A stretch of 44,097 nucleotides of DNA from a virus: the IMG/VR virus record IMGVR_UViG_3300044699_000018, positions 1 to 44,097 of that record, one strand, 5' to 3'. Positions 25,987 to 34,611 of this stretch are shown piece by piece. Both the position numbers and the translations under genes were made by a program. Position 1 is the stretch's first letter. The number at the start of each line of letters is the position of its first letter. The notes beneath the pieces are model-generated. The model was not told where the DNA came from and made no database searches. It saw only the letters and a list, made by a program, of their open reading frames with translations.

Positions 25987-26355
25987 GTGTCGATCGGCGA
26001 GTACCAGCGGGTTGTGCATATGGGGGACGCGCTGGTGATTTCGATCAGCGTGACCCGTCCGACGAACGGCCACGCGATTGTGCAGGTCAGGCCGGATCTG
26101 GAGGGCGACGGCCGCGATGGGTGGCCGGTGGGATGGAGCGACGCGGTGGTTGCGAGACTTCGAGACAAGGTGCATCCGATCACACCGGCAGACATGACGC
26201 TGTTGCGGAGCGCTTCGCAGAGCCTGGAGAACGTGAGAGCCGTGACGCTGTATCCGAAGGTGATCGGGAACTTCAACCTGGTGCTGACCGCGACCACGGC
26301 GGATGGATGCGTGGGCGTGACCGGGCTTCGACGCGATGTGCAGGTGACACCGTGA
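25987..26355 (+). CDS. Uncharacterised beta-type protein (start uncertain)
   Basis: Coding in this frame is convincing from about 25970 (SVPKVSIGEYQRVVHMGDAL, then VISISVTRPTNGHAIVQVRP) to the stop at 26355. GTG 25987, GTG 26014 and ATG 26020 are possible starts, none with a strong ribosome site. The C-terminal part LYPKVIGNFNLVLTATTADG looks like an Ig-like strand series. The frame might instead be the true continuation of the preceding secreted protein after an indel. Confidence 0.5.
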   Translation: MSIGEYQRVVHMGDALVISISVTRPTNGHAIVQVRPDLEGDGRDGWPVGWSDAVVARLRDKVHPITPADMTLLRSASQSLENVRAVTLYPKVIGNFNLVLTATTADGCVGVTGLRRDVQVTP

Positions 26356-26825
26356 GCGAGATGGTGCGGGCCAAGAAGCGCCCTGGACGCAAACCAGGGA
26401 AGCCCTCGCGAAAGCTCGCCGATGTGCCATGCGTGACGAACGCCGTGCAACGTGTGGACCTCCGTCGATTCTTGCCGCTGGTGCCGAATGAACGGCGACT
26501 AGCCGTGGCCGCGGCCTATCTCGGGATCTCGCGTCTGGAGTTCTACCGACAGGCTGGGTACGACCCGCAGACACTCTCGATGTATCGACGCGGGATCCTG
26601 GATTGGCCAAAGCAAGCGCTCTATGCGTGTTGGGCGTTCGCCGCGTTGCTTGGCCTCGCACTCCCTGAGTTGTGGGAGATCGACGACGAGTTTGACCCGA
26701 CACAGGCCGTGCCGCTGGCGGCCTCAGACATGGGCGATCACATCCTCGCTGGCACGCGAGGCAAGAGACTGCCGTTTCGAGCGAAACGTCCGCATGTGGT
26801 CACGTCACACACGGAATGCGCATAG
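26352..26825 (+). CDS. HTH (XRE-like) DNA-binding protein
   Basis: A 157-residue protein starting GTG 26352 (GTGA overlap). A basic N-terminus (VRAKKRPGRKPGKPSRKL) precedes a helical domain: RRLAVAAAYLGISRLEFYR then QTLSMYRRGILDWP, which resembles a helix-turn-helix, followed by WAFAALLGLALPELW. A regulator embedded in the late operon is uncommon. DNA binding is inferred from the basic arm and helix pattern. Confidence 0.5.
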   Translation: MSEMVRAKKRPGRKPGKPSRKLADVPCVTNAVQRVDLRRFLPLVPNERRLAVAAAYLGISRLEFYRQAGYDPQTLSMYRRGILDWPKQALYACWAFAALLGLALPELWEIDDEFDPTQAVPLAASDMGDHILAGTRGKRLPFRAKRPHVVTSHTECA

Positions 26826-26838
26826 GGAGAGACAGCGT

Positions 26839-27069
26839 ATGGAACCCGTCACCTCACGATTCAGAGTTACCGGCATTGGTGGATACGAAGGGCACTATGG
26901 CACGGACCTTCATTCGGTGACGCCGGTTGTGTTGCCCAAAGGGGCGATGTTCACCGAGGCGCCGCCGGCTGTGAGGCTGCGTATCGAATCGAGCGGCCAT
27001 GTCGTGCTCGCTGGCTTCCCGATCGGGCAGGAATACGACGTGACGTTCACGCCGGTGCAGAAGTCGTGA
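26839..27069 (+). CDS. Small uncharacterised beta protein
   Basis: 76 residues with a good ribosome site (GGGAGAG at 26825-26831). It reads FRVTGIGGYEGHYGTDLHSV, RIESSGHVVLAGFPIGQ and EYDVTFTPVQ, a small all-beta pattern. It is coupled to the next gene by a GTGA overlap. Position suggests a partner or virion component associated with the large following protein. Confidence 0.5.
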   Translation: MEPVTSRFRVTGIGGYEGHYGTDLHSVTPVVLPKGAMFTEAPPAVRLRIESSGHVVLAGFPIGQEYDVTFTPVQKS

Positions 27070-28829
27070 GCGTAGATCCTCGCCTCACCGGCGGGCACAT
27101 GCCCCGGCTCTCACTGTCAGGGCAGAACGTCCTGTCGACGTGGATCGGGCCCTTCAACGCGACACTCGGCCGGCGTGAGTGCGCCTCGATCGTCAACGGA
27201 CAGGTGGCCGTCGAGCACGGGTACGGCGGCGGCTGGCTCAACGAGACGACGATCGTCGTGCTGGACATGTCGATCAATCGCTTGGTGACGTGGGCGATCG
27301 GCGACGCCGCGCCGCAGCCGATACAGGGCCCGTTGGCTATTGGCGGGAACGCCCTCGCGGCCGCCAACAACGCGCTCGCGATCTCACGCACGGACCCGCC
27401 GCGGACGCTGATGCAGTTCGCCACGGTCGACGAGCTGCCTGGATTCGTACAGCCAGCGCTCAGCGACTCAGCGCGCGACTACGCGTACCTGCGCCAGGCC
27501 GATTCGGCGCTCTTCCATCACGGACGACTGGTGGATGCGCGCGCCTGCTTCAATCCCGAGTTCGGGGGCGAGACGATCGCGTACGAATACGACTCGCGCA
27601 TTGCCGGCTACACGACGTTCGGCCAGCCGCGCACGGAGTTGACGATTCCGAGCCTACCGCAGCACAAGCCGATTCCCGTGTGGACGGGGCGCGACCTGGT
27701 GGTCATGAGCCACACGAATACAGGCGTCATCCTCCAGCCGTGGGGTGAGAGCATCACGGAGGGCTGGCCAGTCTACGACGGGATTACGGACGGTCCGCAC
27801 CACGCGCGTGCACTCGACAAGAGTCATGTCCGCTGCGAGTTGAGCATCGGCGGCGTGTTGCACTCACGCGTCATCGATCTCGATTCACCGAAGGTCGATC
27901 TCAGGCCGAAGGAGACGCCCGTGGAACCGTTGCCCGACATCCCGTGGACCACCAAGGCGGACGGCGTGATCGCGGACATGCTGCCGCGCCTGATCGCAGG
28001 AGGAACGGCCGCGACAGACAAGGTGATCTGGACCTGGAAGTCAGACGAAACCACCGACTTCGGGGCGTGGCTGGACTTCGACAAGGACTGGGTCGGTCTC
28101 CTCGCTGACAACAGCAACGGCGAGCGGATGCCGGACGGCCATACCCCGCGCAGTTATCGGTTGGACGGGCCGCACGTCTGGCTGCCGCGACGACTCACCT
28201 CCGGATGGCACATCGAATACGACACGGTGTTCGCCTATGCGGACGGCTCGCAGCGGAACGTGACGGTCCATCGCACGGCCGATGTGGGGTACGCCCGGAT
28301 CGACGGCGTCGAATACGACGTGATGGACACCTATCACACCATGACGCCGGACCCGGCCAAGCCCAAGCGTCGCAGGGGCCTATTCGAAAAGAACTACTCC
28401 AACGCAAGTGGAGAAGGACGTTTCGAGGAGTGGAAGGACGACGACAACGGCGTGCTTGTATTCGTGCGCACGACGCGGTGGCCGCGGCTTCCCGGCTTCT
28501 ACGTCGCACCGCCCGTGCCGGAACCCTATCCCGCGATAGCGCCGCCAGCCGAGAAGGCGACGATCACGATCCGCGACTACGGTCCGAAGCAAGGCAAGGC
28601 GCCGCACACCTGGGAAGCCACGGCGGTCACGACCGGGGCGATCGATCAGATCGTCTGGCGCTGGCGGAAGCAGGGCACGACCGCGTGGACGCACAAGAAC
28701 GACGACGAGCACACGACCGTTAAGTTCACGTCCCCTGGCACCTATGAGATTGGCGTGGATGCCTTCGACGCGTCGGGGCACAAGCTCGATGGAACCGTGC
28801 GGCCACGATTGATCGAAGTGACGGCATGA
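27066..28829 (+). CDS. Large uncharacterised protein, propeller-like N-half and PKD-like C-end
   Basis: 587 residues, GTG start. The N-terminal ~260 residues carry repeating strand motifs with aromatic/Gly turns (GGWLNETTIVVLDMS, ALAAANNALAISRTDPP, DLVVMSHTNTGVILQPWG) like an irregular beta-propeller. The middle (~280-460) is Trp/Asp-rich (IPWTTKADGVIADMLPRLIA; GPHVWLPRRLTSGWHIEY). The end (~495-587) resembles a PKD/Ig fold (TWEATAVTTGAIDQIVWRW; FTSPGTYEIGVDAFDASG). No signal peptide. Probably a virion or adsorption protein; enzymatic activity cannot be excluded. Confidence 0.6.
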   Translation: MSVDPRLTGGHMPRLSLSGQNVLSTWIGPFNATLGRRECASIVNGQVAVEHGYGGGWLNETTIVVLDMSINRLVTWAIGDAAPQPIQGPLAIGGNALAAANNALAISRTDPPRTLMQFATVDELPGFVQPALSDSARDYAYLRQADSALFHHGRLVDARACFNPEFGGETIAYEYDSRIAGYTTFGQPRTELTIPSLPQHKPIPVWTGRDLVVMSHTNTGVILQPWGESITEGWPVYDGITDGPHHARALDKSHVRCELSIGGVLHSRVIDLDSPKVDLRPKETPVEPLPDIPWTTKADGVIADMLPRLIAGGTAATDKVIWTWKSDETTDFGAWLDFDKDWVGLLADNSNGERMPDGHTPRSYRLDGPHVWLPRRLTSGWHIEYDTVFAYADGSQRNVTVHRTADVGYARIDGVEYDVMDTYHTMTPDPAKPKRRRGLFEKNYSNASGEGRFEEWKDDDNGVLVFVRTTRWPRLPGFYVAPPVPEPYPAIAPPAEKATITIRDYGPKQGKAPHTWEATAVTTGAIDQIVWRWRKQGTTAWTHKNDDEHTTVKFTSPGTYEIGVDAFDASGHKLDGTVRPRLIEVTA

Positions 28830-28842
28830 AAGTGAAGCAGTG

Positions 28843-30495
28843 ATGGCGACATTTCCAGCAGATCTCTGGGCACGCTTCCGAGCGGCGGTCCCTCCGACGT
28901 TCCTCTCGTCGCCGGCCTCTGATGCGAAGGACGAACAGGCGCGGCAGTACGTCAAGCAGTTCGCGGCGCAGTGCGCCTTCTCGCTCGGCCCGCAGTGGGG
29001 CGCGAAGAACGCAGGCGGTGGGCGCCCATTATCCAAAGATGTGGTCGCCTGCCGAGAGGGTAGTGCGCTGATCGGGTTCGACATGTTCAGCGGGCTGGGC
29101 GAGAACGTCACGACCGTGAACCCGAATCCAGGCGCGATGACGCTGCCCGGCGATCAGGTGTTCGTCCCGGTGGCACCGCAGGACTTCATCGGTGGTGTGG
29201 TGGTGGATCCCGGCCCTGGACCCATGCCTGTGCCTGGGGGCTCTGTCGTCTTCACCGCCACGGGCAGCAACGGGCTGCGGTACGTCACCGTGGAAGACGG
29301 CGGTGGCGAGCAGGGTCAGCTTGTCGGCAAGCGGCCCAAGGGACTCGCGACGGCATCGCGCACGCAGGCGGACATCGATCAGTACGGACTCGCGTGGCAA
29401 TCCCTCACGATCGAACCGGTCGATGGGGGCGTTGCCCTGAAGCTGGCTGACTTCTACGCCACGGCCTGGGACACGGGCGGGAAGATGGTGTTCAACCGTC
29501 GCATCGTCGGTCCTGGCGAGACGTGGCGTCTCCATCAGGTCGATGGTGGTGTCGCGATTCAAGCCTACACGGGCAAGTTCGCCTGCATTGAGCGGGATGC
29601 GCAGGGCAACATCACGGGCGACATCAACGTCAACCGTGACGCGCCTGGGGCATGGGAGACATGGTCGGTCTCCGGATCGATCGGCGGTGCGAGTGGCAGC
29701 GCGGTCAGTGCGCCCGCCTTGACGGAGGTGCGCATTGTCAACGGGCGATGGACCCAGCAGATCGTCGGGGCGTCGATGCTTTACGCGCTCGGTCCGTCGA
29801 GCGACCCGCGGGCTGCGCTCGATGAGAGCCGCGCCCTCGGCTTTCAGATCGTGCGCAAGTTCGTGGGCGACCTGCCTCAGATCGGATTGAGCCAGAGCCT
29901 AGCTCTCCAGCGTCTTCCGCAAAGCTTGGCGTGGTGCCAGGAGCGCGGCCTCAAGGTCTACGCCAGTTGCGGCACAAACAAAGACCCGGGCGCGTCCTGG
30001 TATCGCGACTGCGGGGACATCCTACGCGGGTATCCGGACGTGGTGCTGATGACGGAGGGGTCCAACGAGGCGCTGCAGCGGGGCGGGTGGGCCACGCCGT
30101 CCAAGCTCCGCGAATACGTGGAACAGCTCCCTGGGTTCCGGGTACTGAGCGCCCCTGACGGAGATCGCGATATCTCGCTCGACTACGTGTCGAATAGCGC
30201 CTACGCCTTCCACTTCCGGCGTGATCGACCAGCCAGTGACCTTGCGCACTTCGATGCGGTGTGCCGGCAGCGGAACTTGGCTGGCCTCAATCAGGAGCCC
30301 ATCGGCGCCGACGAGACGAACCAGCCTGGGCGGCGTTCGAACGATGTTGCGTTCTTCGGCGAGATGGGCGCATTCAATCGCAAATACGGCTTCGCGGGAT
30401 TCTTCCACAGCGAAGCTGGGCTGAACGCGCGCACGTTCGGTCCTGTCCAGCGTCAGGCTGCCGAGGCGTTTCTGCGCGAGTCGTTTGGAGGCTAG
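28843..30495 (+). CDS. Multidomain protein: trefoil-like domain plus TIM-barrel glycosidase-like domain
   Basis: 550 residues. An N-terminal ~100-residue helical region (FPADLWARFRAAVPPTFLS) is followed by a Pro/Gly hinge. About 130-280 is a fascin/ricin-type beta-trefoil-like section (GLRYVTVEDGGGEQGQLVG; ETWRLHQVDGGVAIQAY). About 285-550 looks like a TIM barrel: IVRKFVGDLPQIGL, RGLKVYASCGTNKDPGASW, VVLMTEGSNEALQRGGW, with SNE as candidate acid/base and FHSEAG near the end. It could be a capsule or cell-wall degrading enzyme. Trefoil and barrel assignments are by eye only. Confidence 0.55.
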   Translation: MATFPADLWARFRAAVPPTFLSSPASDAKDEQARQYVKQFAAQCAFSLGPQWGAKNAGGGRPLSKDVVACREGSALIGFDMFSGLGENVTTVNPNPGAMTLPGDQVFVPVAPQDFIGGVVVDPGPGPMPVPGGSVVFTATGSNGLRYVTVEDGGGEQGQLVGKRPKGLATASRTQADIDQYGLAWQSLTIEPVDGGVALKLADFYATAWDTGGKMVFNRRIVGPGETWRLHQVDGGVAIQAYTGKFACIERDAQGNITGDINVNRDAPGAWETWSVSGSIGGASGSAVSAPALTEVRIVNGRWTQQIVGASMLYALGPSSDPRAALDESRALGFQIVRKFVGDLPQIGLSQSLALQRLPQSLAWCQERGLKVYASCGTNKDPGASWYRDCGDILRGYPDVVLMTEGSNEALQRGGWATPSKLREYVEQLPGFRVLSAPDGDRDISLDYVSNSAYAFHFRRDRPASDLAHFDAVCRQRNLAGLNQEPIGADETNQPGRRSNDVAFFGEMGAFNRKYGFAGFFHSEAGLNARTFGPVQRQAAEAFLRESFGG

Positions 30496-30497
30496 AC

Positions 30498-30641
30498 ATG
30501 TTGCTCTCGCTCAATCTGTTACTGGTGCTCGGCGCGTTCATCGCGCTGCTGTTCACGATCTCGATCGGCAAGCCTCCGCTGTGGGTGGCGGTGTTGCTGC
30601 TTGTGCTGATCCATCTGCTCGGCATCGTGCCGCTTCGATAG
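30498..30641 (+). CDS. Small membrane protein (47 residues)
   Basis: Almost entirely hydrophobic: LLSLNLLLVLGAFIALLFTI, a short polar turn (GKPPLW), then VAVLLLVLIHLLGIVPLR, giving two transmembrane helices. GGAGG at 30486-30490 precedes the ATG. It sits directly before the holin gene, so a lysis role (second holin or antiholin) is plausible but unproven. Confidence 0.6.
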   Translation: MLLSLNLLLVLGAFIALLFTISIGKPPLWVAVLLLVLIHLLGIVPLR

Positions 30642-30654
30642 CAAAGGACAAACA

Positions 30655-31048
30655 TTGGCCTTCCTCAGTGGGCACGACTTCGGTTCTGTCATTCAGGCCG
30701 TCTACGGCAACGCGTTCGTGCGCGTCGCGCTCGCACTCGTCGCGGCAGACATCCTCTCTGGCGTCGCGGTGGCGTTCAAGAACGGGGACTTCCACCTCGC
30801 GGAGGTGGGGGAACTTCCTGCTCTCGAAGGCGGTGCCCTACTTCCTTGGCGCCGGCGCCTTGCAGCTGGTGTTGCTCGCGGTGCCGCCTGAATGGAGCGG
30901 GCTGAGTACCGCCGTGGGTGATGCCGTCTGGCTCTTCGTCGTGGCGGCGCTCGTCGGGCATGTGCTCGACAACTTGCGACAGATCGGCCTGCCTGTCCCC
31001 GCAGCCCTCGGTGCCAAGGCCAAACTGGAAACCACGGCAACCCCGTAG
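30655..31048 (+). CDS. Holin (phage holin family, LL-H-like), frameshifted by one base
   Basis: Start TTG 30655 with AGGA upstream. The first part gives FVRVALALVAADILSGVAVA then FKNGDFHLAEVG; after the five-G run near 30808-30812 the second part (frame +2) gives NFLLSKAVPYFLGAGALQLV, AVWLFVVAALVGHVLDNLRQ and a basic tail to 31048. With one G removed the join reads EVGNFLLSK, a signature of LL-H-type holins (three membrane segments, about 130 residues). It makes membrane holes that release the endolysin. Read literally, the frame stops at 30891. Confidence 0.75.
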
Positions 31049-31059
31049 GAGAGTGAGCG

Positions 31060-31572
31060 ATGCGAACGATTCGATATCTGGTATGCGCGGCGGTTTTCAT
31101 CGCCGCGAGTCTCGTGGTGATTGGCGGCTGCGCGCTGCACGGCAAAACGCCCCAGCGACAGATCGCGACGATCGGGATCGAGGTGCTGAGCGGACTCGAT
31201 GCGACCGGCAAGACGGCGCATGACCTGCACGCCTCGCATGTCATCACCGATGCGCAGTACGAAGCGTTCCTGCTCAAGCTGAAAGTGGTCTATCAGCAGG
31301 CAGGGCGACTCGCGGACGCGCTCAAGGCGTACGACACGGCAGCCGGGACAGAGACTGCGTCGCAGGTCAAAGCCGCGCTCGATGCGCTCGCCGTGCTCGT
31401 GCCGAACGTCGCCGCGGACATCGGGGGGCCAGGCGCCGCGAAGATCGCCGAGTTGGTGGGCAACGTGAATCGCTTGCTGATCACGATCGCGGCCGCGCTA
31501 GCGCCGACGCCGACGGCCTTCGTTGTTCCCAACCAGTTCCTGCATGGAGGTGTCGCGTGGGCTCAGTCCTGA
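31060..31572 (+). CDS. Putative lipoprotein
   Basis: 170 residues; the signal sequence RYLVCAAVFIAASLVVIGGC has a lipobox (IGGC, lipidated Cys24). The rest is Ala-rich helix (DAQYEAFLLKLKVVYQQAG; ADALKAYDTAAGTETASQ). GGAGAG precedes the ATG. Next to the holin it could be an outer-membrane lysis protein (o-spanin-like), though it is longer than most and lacks Pro-rich content. Confidence 0.6.
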   Translation: MRTIRYLVCAAVFIAASLVVIGGCALHGKTPQRQIATIGIEVLSGLDATGKTAHDLHASHVITDAQYEAFLLKLKVVYQQAGRLADALKAYDTAAGTETASQVKAALDALAVLVPNVAADIGGPGAAKIAELVGNVNRLLITIAAALAPTPTAFVVPNQFLHGGVAWAQS

Positions 31573-31784
31573 TCGTGATCGACCTGATCAATACCATCGT
31601 GGGGAAGCTCAACGTCACCGTCCCTGAAGCGCTGACGCTCTATCGGACGATCACGGGCTTGCGTCCGAACGCCTATCCGGAACTGGCCGACGCAGACGTC
31701 ATCGCCCTGCTCAAGTCGCGCGCACAGGCAGGCGAGACGTGGGTGGATGACGAGCTCGCGAAGCTCCATGCAGCAGGAGATTGA
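31557..31784 (+). CDS. Small uncharacterised protein
   Basis: 75 residues, GTG start overlapping the lipoprotein end by 16 bases. It reads VLIVIDLINTIVGKLNVTVP then LYRTITGLRPNAYPELADAD, a soluble helical protein of a type often found in phage accessory regions. Function unknown. Confidence 0.5.
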   Translation: MGSVLIVIDLINTIVGKLNVTVPEALTLYRTITGLRPNAYPELADADVIALLKSRAQAGETWVDDELAKLHAAGD

Positions 31785-31787
31785 ATC

Positions 31788-32000
31788 ATGAACGGCCACG
31801 ATCGAAGCTTCCACCTCGAGATCAACAGCATCGAGGAGTTCACCACCTTCGTCGCGTTGATCCGCGGCGATGCGACCACCTCCGCTGCGGTGATTGCCCG
31901 GCTCCAGAAGGATGCCCAAGCCATCACCAAGGCGGGCACCACGCTCGGCGAAGCGGCGGTCACACTCGACGGGGTCTCGCCGGACCCAGCCACTACGTAA
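31788..32000 (+). CDS. Small uncharacterised protein
   Basis: 70 residues, good ribosome site (AGGAG before ATG 31788). It begins with a strand-forming FHLEINSIEEFTTFVALIRG and continues as an Ala/Thr-rich helix. Probably co-expressed with the next coiled-coil gene. No family recognised. Confidence 0.5.
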   Translation: MNGHDRSFHLEINSIEEFTTFVALIRGDATTSAAVIARLQKDAQAITKAGTTLGEAAVTLDGVSPDPATT

Positions 32001-32010
32001 AGGATTCACC

Positions 32011-32328
32011 ATGCCCGTACCACCGGATTTCCAAGCCGCACTCGATGCGGTTGACACGGCGACCACGACCCTCGGCGGGCACGTCGCCACCCTGAGCACC
32101 GCCGTCGATGGCGTGAGCACGCGCGTTGCCGCGATCATCGATAAGCTCAAGACGTCCATGACGGCCGAGGAGGTCGCGACCGCCAAGTCCACGCTCGCGG
32201 CGGAGACGACGAAGCTCGACGCGGTCACCAGTGGACTCGACGCGATCGGAACGGCCCTGAACGGGATCGCGGTGGACACCAGCAACCCGGTGCCGCCTTT
32301 GCCGGAACCTCCGGCCGAACCGGTCTAG
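32011..32328 (+). CDS. Small coiled-coil phage protein
   Basis: 105 residues (start ATG 32011 after AAAGGA). Heptad-like helix VPPDFQAALDAVDTATTTLG, LDAIGTALNGIA, with a Pro-rich end (NPVPPLPEPPAEPV). Such short coiled-coil proteins are common beside tail-fibre genes. The frame opening at 31894 is shadow. Function unknown. Confidence 0.55.
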   Translation: MPVPPDFQAALDAVDTATTTLGGHVATLSTAVDGVSTRVAAIIDKLKTSMTAEEVATAKSTLAAETTKLDAVTSGLDAIGTALNGIAVDTSNPVPPLPEPPAEPV

Positions 32329-32341
32329 TCTCTCTCCCTGT

Positions 32342-32379
32342 CAGCGAGACAGTACGTCGGCTGGGATGCGGTCTCGCTG
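32342..32379 (+). repeat. 9-base inverted repeat in the 101-base gap
   Basis: CAGCGAGAC at 32342-32350 and GTCTCGCTG at 32371-32379 are perfect complements around a 20-base loop. CT-rich stretches lie on both sides. It could be a processing or attenuation structure at the boundary between the lysis and virion-surface gene groups. There is no U-run directly after it, so it is not a typical terminator. Confidence 0.4.
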
Positions 32380-32429
32380 CCAGGTCTCTCTCTTTCGGAT
32401 TCGTCTCTTCGGGTTAGGAGCGGGAGGCC

Positions 32430-32675
32430 ATGATGGCCGTCTTGATAAATGCGGATCGGGCAGCCGTCTGGGCGAGTCTGATGACAGACAACACAGAGGT
32501 CTGCAGCATCACGAAGACTGATCTGCGCGCGGCGGTGAACGCGATCGATGACTTCCTGGAAGCGAATGCAACCGCTATCAACAACACGTTGCCGGCAGCG
32601 GCGAAAGCAGGGTTGTCCGTGGCACAGAAGGCTCGATTGCTGTCCTACGTCGTCCGCAAGCGGTGGGGAGGCTAG
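32430..32675 (+). CDS. Conserved small phage protein
   Basis: 81 residues with a strong GGGAGG ribosome site; ATG 32433 is an alternative start. The pattern ADRAAVWASLMTDN, CSITKTDLRAAVNAIDDFLE and AQKARLLSYVVRKRWGG is one I associate with small proteins next to tail-fibre genes in many phages; a role in the virion is likely but unknown. Confidence 0.6.
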   Translation: MMAVLINADRAAVWASLMTDNTEVCSITKTDLRAAVNAIDDFLEANATAINNTLPAAAKAGLSVAQKARLLSYVVRKRWGG

Positions 32676-32678
32676 GCT

Positions 32679-33154
32679 ATGGCATCCGGCGATACTCTCT
32701 TCGACTGGGGACCGCAGTCCAACGAGCCTCCGGCCACGTCCTTCGCGCGGCTCGATACGCGCAACAGCATCCCTGTCTTGAACTTCGACGCAGCGGCTGC
32801 GGAGTCGGCGGTGTTCGGTGGCGTCGTGCCGAACAACTACGCCGCTGGTGGCTTCAACGTCACGATCATCTGGATGGCGGCCAGTGCGACGACCGGTAAC
32901 GTCGTGTGCTCGTCGCTGTGGAACGTAACGAAGCAGGCGGGACCGATGCCGATGCCGATAGCTTCGCGTCCGCACAGACGGCGACCGGTGCCGCAAATGC
33001 CGCGAGTGGCGTGCGCACGTATACCGCGGTCGCGCTGACCAACGCGCAGATCGATGGCCTGCTGAAGAACGAAAAGTGTCGCATCAAGGTCACGCGTGAC
33101 GCGGCGAACGGCTCAGACACCATGACCGGGACGCGCAAATCGATCGGATTCTAG
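32679..33154 (+). CDS. Virion-surface beta-sandwich protein (frameshifted)
   Basis: From ATG 32679 (GGAGG upstream): LFDWGPQSNEPPATSFARLD, VLNFDAAAAESAVFGG, GGFNVTIIWMAASATTGNVV. Near 32910-32925 coding moves one frame (VAVERNEAGGTDADAD) and ends NGSDTMTGTRKSIGF at 33154. The joined product (~158 residues) fits a beta-sandwich protein common near fibre genes. Read literally, the first frame ends at 33038 in Arg/Pro-rich shadow. A one-base loss in TGTGCTCGTCGCTGTGG is the likely cause. Confidence 0.62.
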
Positions 33155-33173
33155 TTCAGGAAGTTTAGGGACA

Positions 33174-33905
33174 ATGGCGCGCACGTTCTCGACCTCGTCC
33201 CAGCTTGGCGTGACCTTCGGCAGCACCATTTCCGGGTCGATGACGCTCGCCGCGTGGATCAACCACACCACCGCGTCGACCGCTGGCTATCCGGCCAACG
33301 TGGATCGGTGGCTCTGCTTCGGGCGCACGAACGACAGCTTCGTCATCCGTCGGGAATGGAACGGAGCGACGCACGGCGACAGCTACGTCAACGCCACGGC
33401 CGGGGGACGCGCGCAGGGCGGCAGCGTCACGGTTGGGGTATGGGCGCATTGGGCCGTGACGGCCAACGGCAGCAACATTCGCCTCTACAAGGACGGGAGC
33501 CAGGTCGCGAGTGTCGCACAAACGCAGGCGATCACCGCCGATTCGACGTTGCGGATCGGTGAGGCCAGTTCGGAAGCCTTCGAGGGCCGATTCGCCGACG
33601 TGGCGTTCTGGAACCGTGCGCTGGCCGCGAGCGAGATCGCCATGCTCGCAAAGGGCTACTCGCCCGGATTCCTGCCGGTGAGCCTGATCGATTGCTTCCC
33701 GTTGATACGTGATCTAACGGGGCTCCGTGGCAACGTGCTGACCGACACCTCGACGACCGTTGGCGCGCACCCTAGAGTCTATTCTCCCGTGCAGGCGCGA
33801 ACGATTGCGGTGCCGGCCGTCGGCGGTGGCGCGGCCGTTACGTATCCGCAATTGGAACGGTCGGTTCGTGGGCTCAATCGTGGCCTGACGACAGGGGCGT
33901 ACTAG
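33174..33905 (+). CDS. LamG/concanavalin-like domain protein
   Basis: 243 residues. The first ~170 form a LamG-type jelly roll: GSMTLAAWINHTTAS, RWLCFGRTNDSFVIRREW, VGVWAHWAVTANGSNIRLY, KDGSQVASV and the closing GRFADVAFWNRALAASEIAM, the hallmark of LamG_3 domains. The C-terminal ~70 residues are an extension ending GLNRGLTTGAY. It is likely a glycan-binding adsorption protein on the tail. The next gene starts one base after its stop. Confidence 0.8.
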   Translation: MARTFSTSSQLGVTFGSTISGSMTLAAWINHTTASTAGYPANVDRWLCFGRTNDSFVIRREWNGATHGDSYVNATAGGRAQGGSVTVGVWAHWAVTANGSNIRLYKDGSQVASVAQTQAITADSTLRIGEASSEAFEGRFADVAFWNRALAASEIAMLAKGYSPGFLPVSLIDCFPLIRDLTGLRGNVLTDTSTTVGAHPRVYSPVQARTIAVPAVGGGAAVTYPQLERSVRGLNRGLTTGAY

Positions 33906-34538
33906 ATGTCAGCCTTTATCAGCAAGTACGGCGTCGCCGTGCACGTCTACATCCCGATCGTGAAGCGGGCCGTGGTGGACTTCGCGGTGAGCTCCGACTG
34001 GACCCCGGCCGCGGGCGACGTCAAGATTTCTAAGGACGGCGGCGCGGCCGCGAACGTGACGAACCTGCCAGCTGCGATCGCCATGGGGAACGCGGCGATG
34101 TGGGATTTCTCGCTGACGGCGACCGAGATGCAGGCCGCGAAAGTCATGGTCACCGTCTCCGACTCCGCAACGAAGGCGGTCGAGGATCAGATGTTCACCG
34201 TGTGGACGCATGGGAATGCCAGCGGGCAGTACCAGGTAGATCTTGCCGATGTCGTGCGTGCGGGCCTCACGGCGCTGCCGAATGCGGCCGCCGAATCCGC
34301 GGGCGGCCTGTTCACGCGAGGAACAGGAGCCGGCCAGATCAACCAGCCCGCGAATGGTGTGGTCGACACGAACGCAGTGCAGATCAGCGGTGATGCCACG
34401 GCGGCGGATAACTCGAGACGGCCTATGACGACACGGCTGGAGCCGTGCGCTGGAGCGGCATCATCGATCAGGGCACGGCGCAGGCCGCCACAGCACCACG
34501 CTGCAGCTCCGCGCCGCGGCTGCGTTCGCGAACAGTGA
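33906..34538 (+). CDS. Tail fibre protein, N-terminal part (frameshifted)
   Basis: The frame is convincing up to ~34410: SKYGVAVHVYIPIVKRAVVD, FAVSSDWTPAAGDVKISK, DQMFTVWTHGNASGQYQVDL, a pattern of fibre N-termini. Then one base is missing (joins to ETAYDDTAGAVRWSGIIDQG), and again near 34490 (TTLQLRAAAAFANSELNG, GAWILITGGSAGVGQVRQI), which leads into the next feature. The stop at 34538 is artefactual. Confidence 0.65.
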   Translation: MSAFISKYGVAVHVYIPIVKRAVVDFAVSSDWTPAAGDVKISKDGGAAANVTNLPAAIAMGNAAMWDFSLTATEMQAAKVMVTVSDSATKAVEDQMFTVWTHGNASGQYQVDLADVVRAGLTALPNAAAESAGGLFTRGTGAGQINQPANGVVDTNAVQISGDATAADNSRRPMTTRLEPCAGAASSIRARRRPPQHHAAAPRRGCVREQ

Positions 34539-34611
34539 ACTGAACGGCGCCTGGATTCTGATCACGGGTGGCTCCGCTGGTGTCGGGCAGGTTCGCCAGA
34601 TTACCGGCTAC

